A stretch of 64,000 nucleotides of DNA from the NCBI GenBank assembly GCA_003024785.1, contig PUQB01000329.1, positions 62,001-126,000 of the forward strand. Direction: 5' to 3'. The notes under the pieces were generated by a model, which had not been told where the DNA came from, did no database searches, and saw only the letters and a program-made list of their open reading frames with translations. Every line of letters begins with the position of its first letter. Positions within the stretch are counted from its first letter, which is position 1. The translations under genes were made by a program, and so were the position numbers. Origin of the DNA: Selaginella tamariscina (Eukaryota > Streptophyta > Lycopodiopsida > Selaginellales > Selaginellaceae). Of this stretch, positions 62,165-64,000 are shown piece by piece.

Positions 62165-62960
62165 CATGGGATTAATCCCCTGCTCTTTGGTTAGCCCCGT
62201 TGGTGACGGGATTAATCCCGCCGCCCAGGCCCTTCACGCAGGTCATGAGCGACGGGATTAATCCTGCCACCATGACCTATGTGGAGGGCCTACATGAAGG
62301 GCGGCGGGATTAATCCCTCCACCCATATATATGTGTGTGTGCGCATGATTTACAAAAGGGCGGCGGGATTAATCCCGCCACACTCCGCGCAGCCCATGGG
62401 CGGCGGGATTAATCTTGCCGACCCTTCTATGCATGGTGGCGGGATTAATCCTGTCGTCCCTCCGAGGAGGCGTGAAAATGGTAGAAGGATTAATTCCCTT
62501 CACCGGGCATAGAAGGGGTGGCAAGATTAATCCCGCCAACTGCCATTATCCAAATGAGAGTGTCCTGGGCGGGATTCGTCTTGCTCACCAGGCATGGAAG
62601 GAGTGGCGGGATTAATCCCACCACCCTTCTCTGTCTCTTGAATTTGTGAGCCAAATCAATCCCGATGACTTTTGTCTGAGACGGAGAAGGGTTACCACAC
62701 ACTAGTTCAGGGACTGAGAAGGGTGGCGAGATTAATTCCACCATCCCTTCCATGGTGGGCGAGATTAAATCCCGCCACCCTTCTCTTTCCCTTGAATGGA
62801 TGTGCCAAATAAATCCCGACCAGTTCTCTCTAAGACTGAAAAGATTGTGGGATTAATCCTGCACACCCATTCAGGGGATTGAGAAAGGTGGGGCGGGATT
62901 AATCTCGCCACTCCTTCTATGCCTCCTGAAGGGGTGGGTGAGCGGGATTAATCTCGCCAC
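62165..62960. repeat. Palindrome array 2: about 18 units, looser spacing
   Basis: Cores of GGATTAATCC or close variants start at 62169, 62209, 62255, 62307, 62366, 62406, 62442, 62487, 62524, 62572, 62609, 62653, 62729, 62763, 62809, 62850, 62896 and 62945 (spacing 34-59 bp, one of 76). Several keep the full GGCGGGATTAATCCCGCC. Spacers differ from array 1, often CACCCTTCTCTGTCTCTTGA-like, so the palindrome is the conserved part. Confidence 0.95.
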
Positions 62961-63070
62961 CTTCCATGTGAATATATATGTGTATTAATATATATAAGTT
63001 GCATATCTCATTTTATTTATTTTTATCATCTTATCATAATATTTTGAGTAAAAGCCAATAAACTATGTGA

Positions 63071-63157
63071 AATTGTCCAAAGCTCACATTTGTGATGATT
63101 TTAAAACCAAATGTTATCAGTCTTTTGCACTAGCACAAATGTGAGCTTTGGACAGTT
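63071..63157. repeat. 24-bp-stem hairpin
   Basis: TGTCCAAAGCTCACATTTGT (63074-63093) is the exact reverse complement of ACAAATGTGAGCTTTGGACA (63135-63154). The match extends to 24 pairs with one G-T, around a 39-base loop. It sits just outside array 2. Confidence 0.9.
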
Positions 63158-63289
63158 AATCCCATCCACTTCTCTCTGAGACAAAGAGGGGTGTATGTGA
63201 ATTTATCTGTGTAATAATTTTGTATATTCGGGTTCTACAAGTGTGTGTGCGTTTTATATGATTTGTATTCATAGTGTATTTGGTTGACA

Positions 63290-63965
63290 ATGGCCCGTCA
63301 TCGCGGCTAGCCGGCGGGACGCCCACCGACGCGGACGAGCGATTGGACGAAGCGCCGGATAAGGAAGGTACTTCAGGTACGGACTGATGGCGATCGGTGT
63401 TAGGCGGCGGCATAACCAGGAAAGATCCGATCATCCGGACCAACTACCTAGGGTACGAAGGACAACACGTTGGGGAGGCGCATAAATGTGACAGACAGGA
63501 CTCTGTCACCAGGCGGCAGACCAGTGGAGAGCGCCACCTGTAGCTAAGGTCTAGCAGTAGGTACCCCACTATATAAGCCGAAAGGCGGGTAGTGGGTCGG
63601 GGTCTTTTTGGAGTCAAGTCTGCATCTTATATCTTGCTCCACTGTCGGAGATAGTTTGTACTCAGACAAGCAATATATATCCATTTTCCTTCTATTCACC
63701 CCACAAGCGGGCGTTCCCCGCTTGCCTAACTCCTGGGCCCCGCAACACTCTCTGCCCAGTCATCTCAGTAGAACTCCAATTTACCTGTACCCAAACCCTC
63801 GCGGCGTCCGGGTAGAGGCCATCAATACCTTCCATTACTCCTGAGGTGAGGCCCGGCTTGCCGGCCGAACCCCTGGGGTTGGACGCCCTCAACAGCGTCT
63901 TGGCGACCACTGCAGCTTCCTGAGAAGCACCACATCTAGCATGTGGAGTCCCTGACGACCATTTG
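63290..63965 (+). mobile_element. GC-rich LTR-like sequence (5' LTR of an element leaving the window)
   Basis: Base composition jumps to GC-rich at about 63290. A TATA box TATATAAG lies at 63570, followed by a transcript-leader-like stretch, and the sequence ends near GACGACCATTTG. TGGCGACCACAGAGGGAT (63966-63983) resembles a tRNA primer-binding site, which begins TGG. The LTR boundaries are estimates. Confidence 0.5.
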
Positions 63966-64000
63966 TGGCGACCACAGAGGGATAGATAATACACACAGAT

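Noticed and set aside
58126-62960. CRISPR-like regularly spaced palindromic repeats
   Set aside because: The setting is clearly a plant nuclear genome, the repeats decay freely, spacers are related to one another, and there are no cas genes. Treated as a eukaryotic repeat array instead.
1-64000. tRNA genes or complete rRNA genes
   Set aside because: None were recognised on reading both strands; only the 45-bp rRNA fragment at 29305 was found.

Overview
The window is nuclear DNA of a land plant. It is very AT-rich, full of simple repeats, and carries intron-containing genes with GT..AG splice sites. Recognisable plant families are an ATG8-interacting protein (ATI1/2 type), an RGG-box Alba protein, an ALS3/STAR2-type membrane protein, a P-class PPR protein, an F-box protein and an extensin. 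The PPR gene has at least five introns. Intron-rich PPR genes are more usual in mosses and lycophytes than in flowering plants, so a non-flowering lineage is possible, but the clade cannot be fixed from the sequence alone.

Layout. 1-1.5 kb: Ty3/gypsy tail, a candidate LTR and short tandem repeats. 2.5-13.1 kb: a scrambled segmental duplication. It holds an intact minus-strand protein kinase whose upstream region is a copied extensin promoter, a palindromic microsatellite block with a PP2C-like fragment at its centre, an extensin gene, and then plus-strand decayed copies of the kinase and of the extensin. 14-15.1 kb: an unrecognised, frame-broken gene. 15.4-23.4 kb: a gene-dense stretch with PPR (minus), ATI-like (plus) and Alba/RGG (plus). 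26.5-29.5 kb: F-box (minus) and ALS3/STAR2-like (plus). 34.2-35.9 kb: a gene with acidic repeats and a zinc-deaminase-like signature resembling the OTT_1508-like family. 40.2-48.7 kb: a CACTA (En/Spm) transposon with a TNP2-like transposase and a Transposase_24-like second gene. The 3' part of the second gene is present as a 1.05-kb inverted repeat. 49-57.7 kb: non-coding DNA bounded by a 300-bp direct repeat, a Ty3/gypsy integrase tail, an LTR and remnants of a second CACTA-type gene. 58.1-63 kb: two arrays built on the 18-bp perfect palindrome GGCGGGATTAATCCCGCC, the first with a very regular 45-bp period, separated by AT-rich and microsatellite DNA. 63.3-64 kb: a GC-rich LTR-like sequence running off the window.

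Most reading-frame breaks in otherwise convincing genes (PPR, F-box, deaminase-like, extensin, Alba exon 6) are single-base changes, often in short homopolymers. They may be assembly errors rather than gene death, and several broken-looking genes here may be intact in the plant.

The genes do not form a pathway. The points of interest are structural: the palindrome arrays, the hairpin-forming inverted transposon segment, the promoter capture by the kinase, and the deaminase-like gene.
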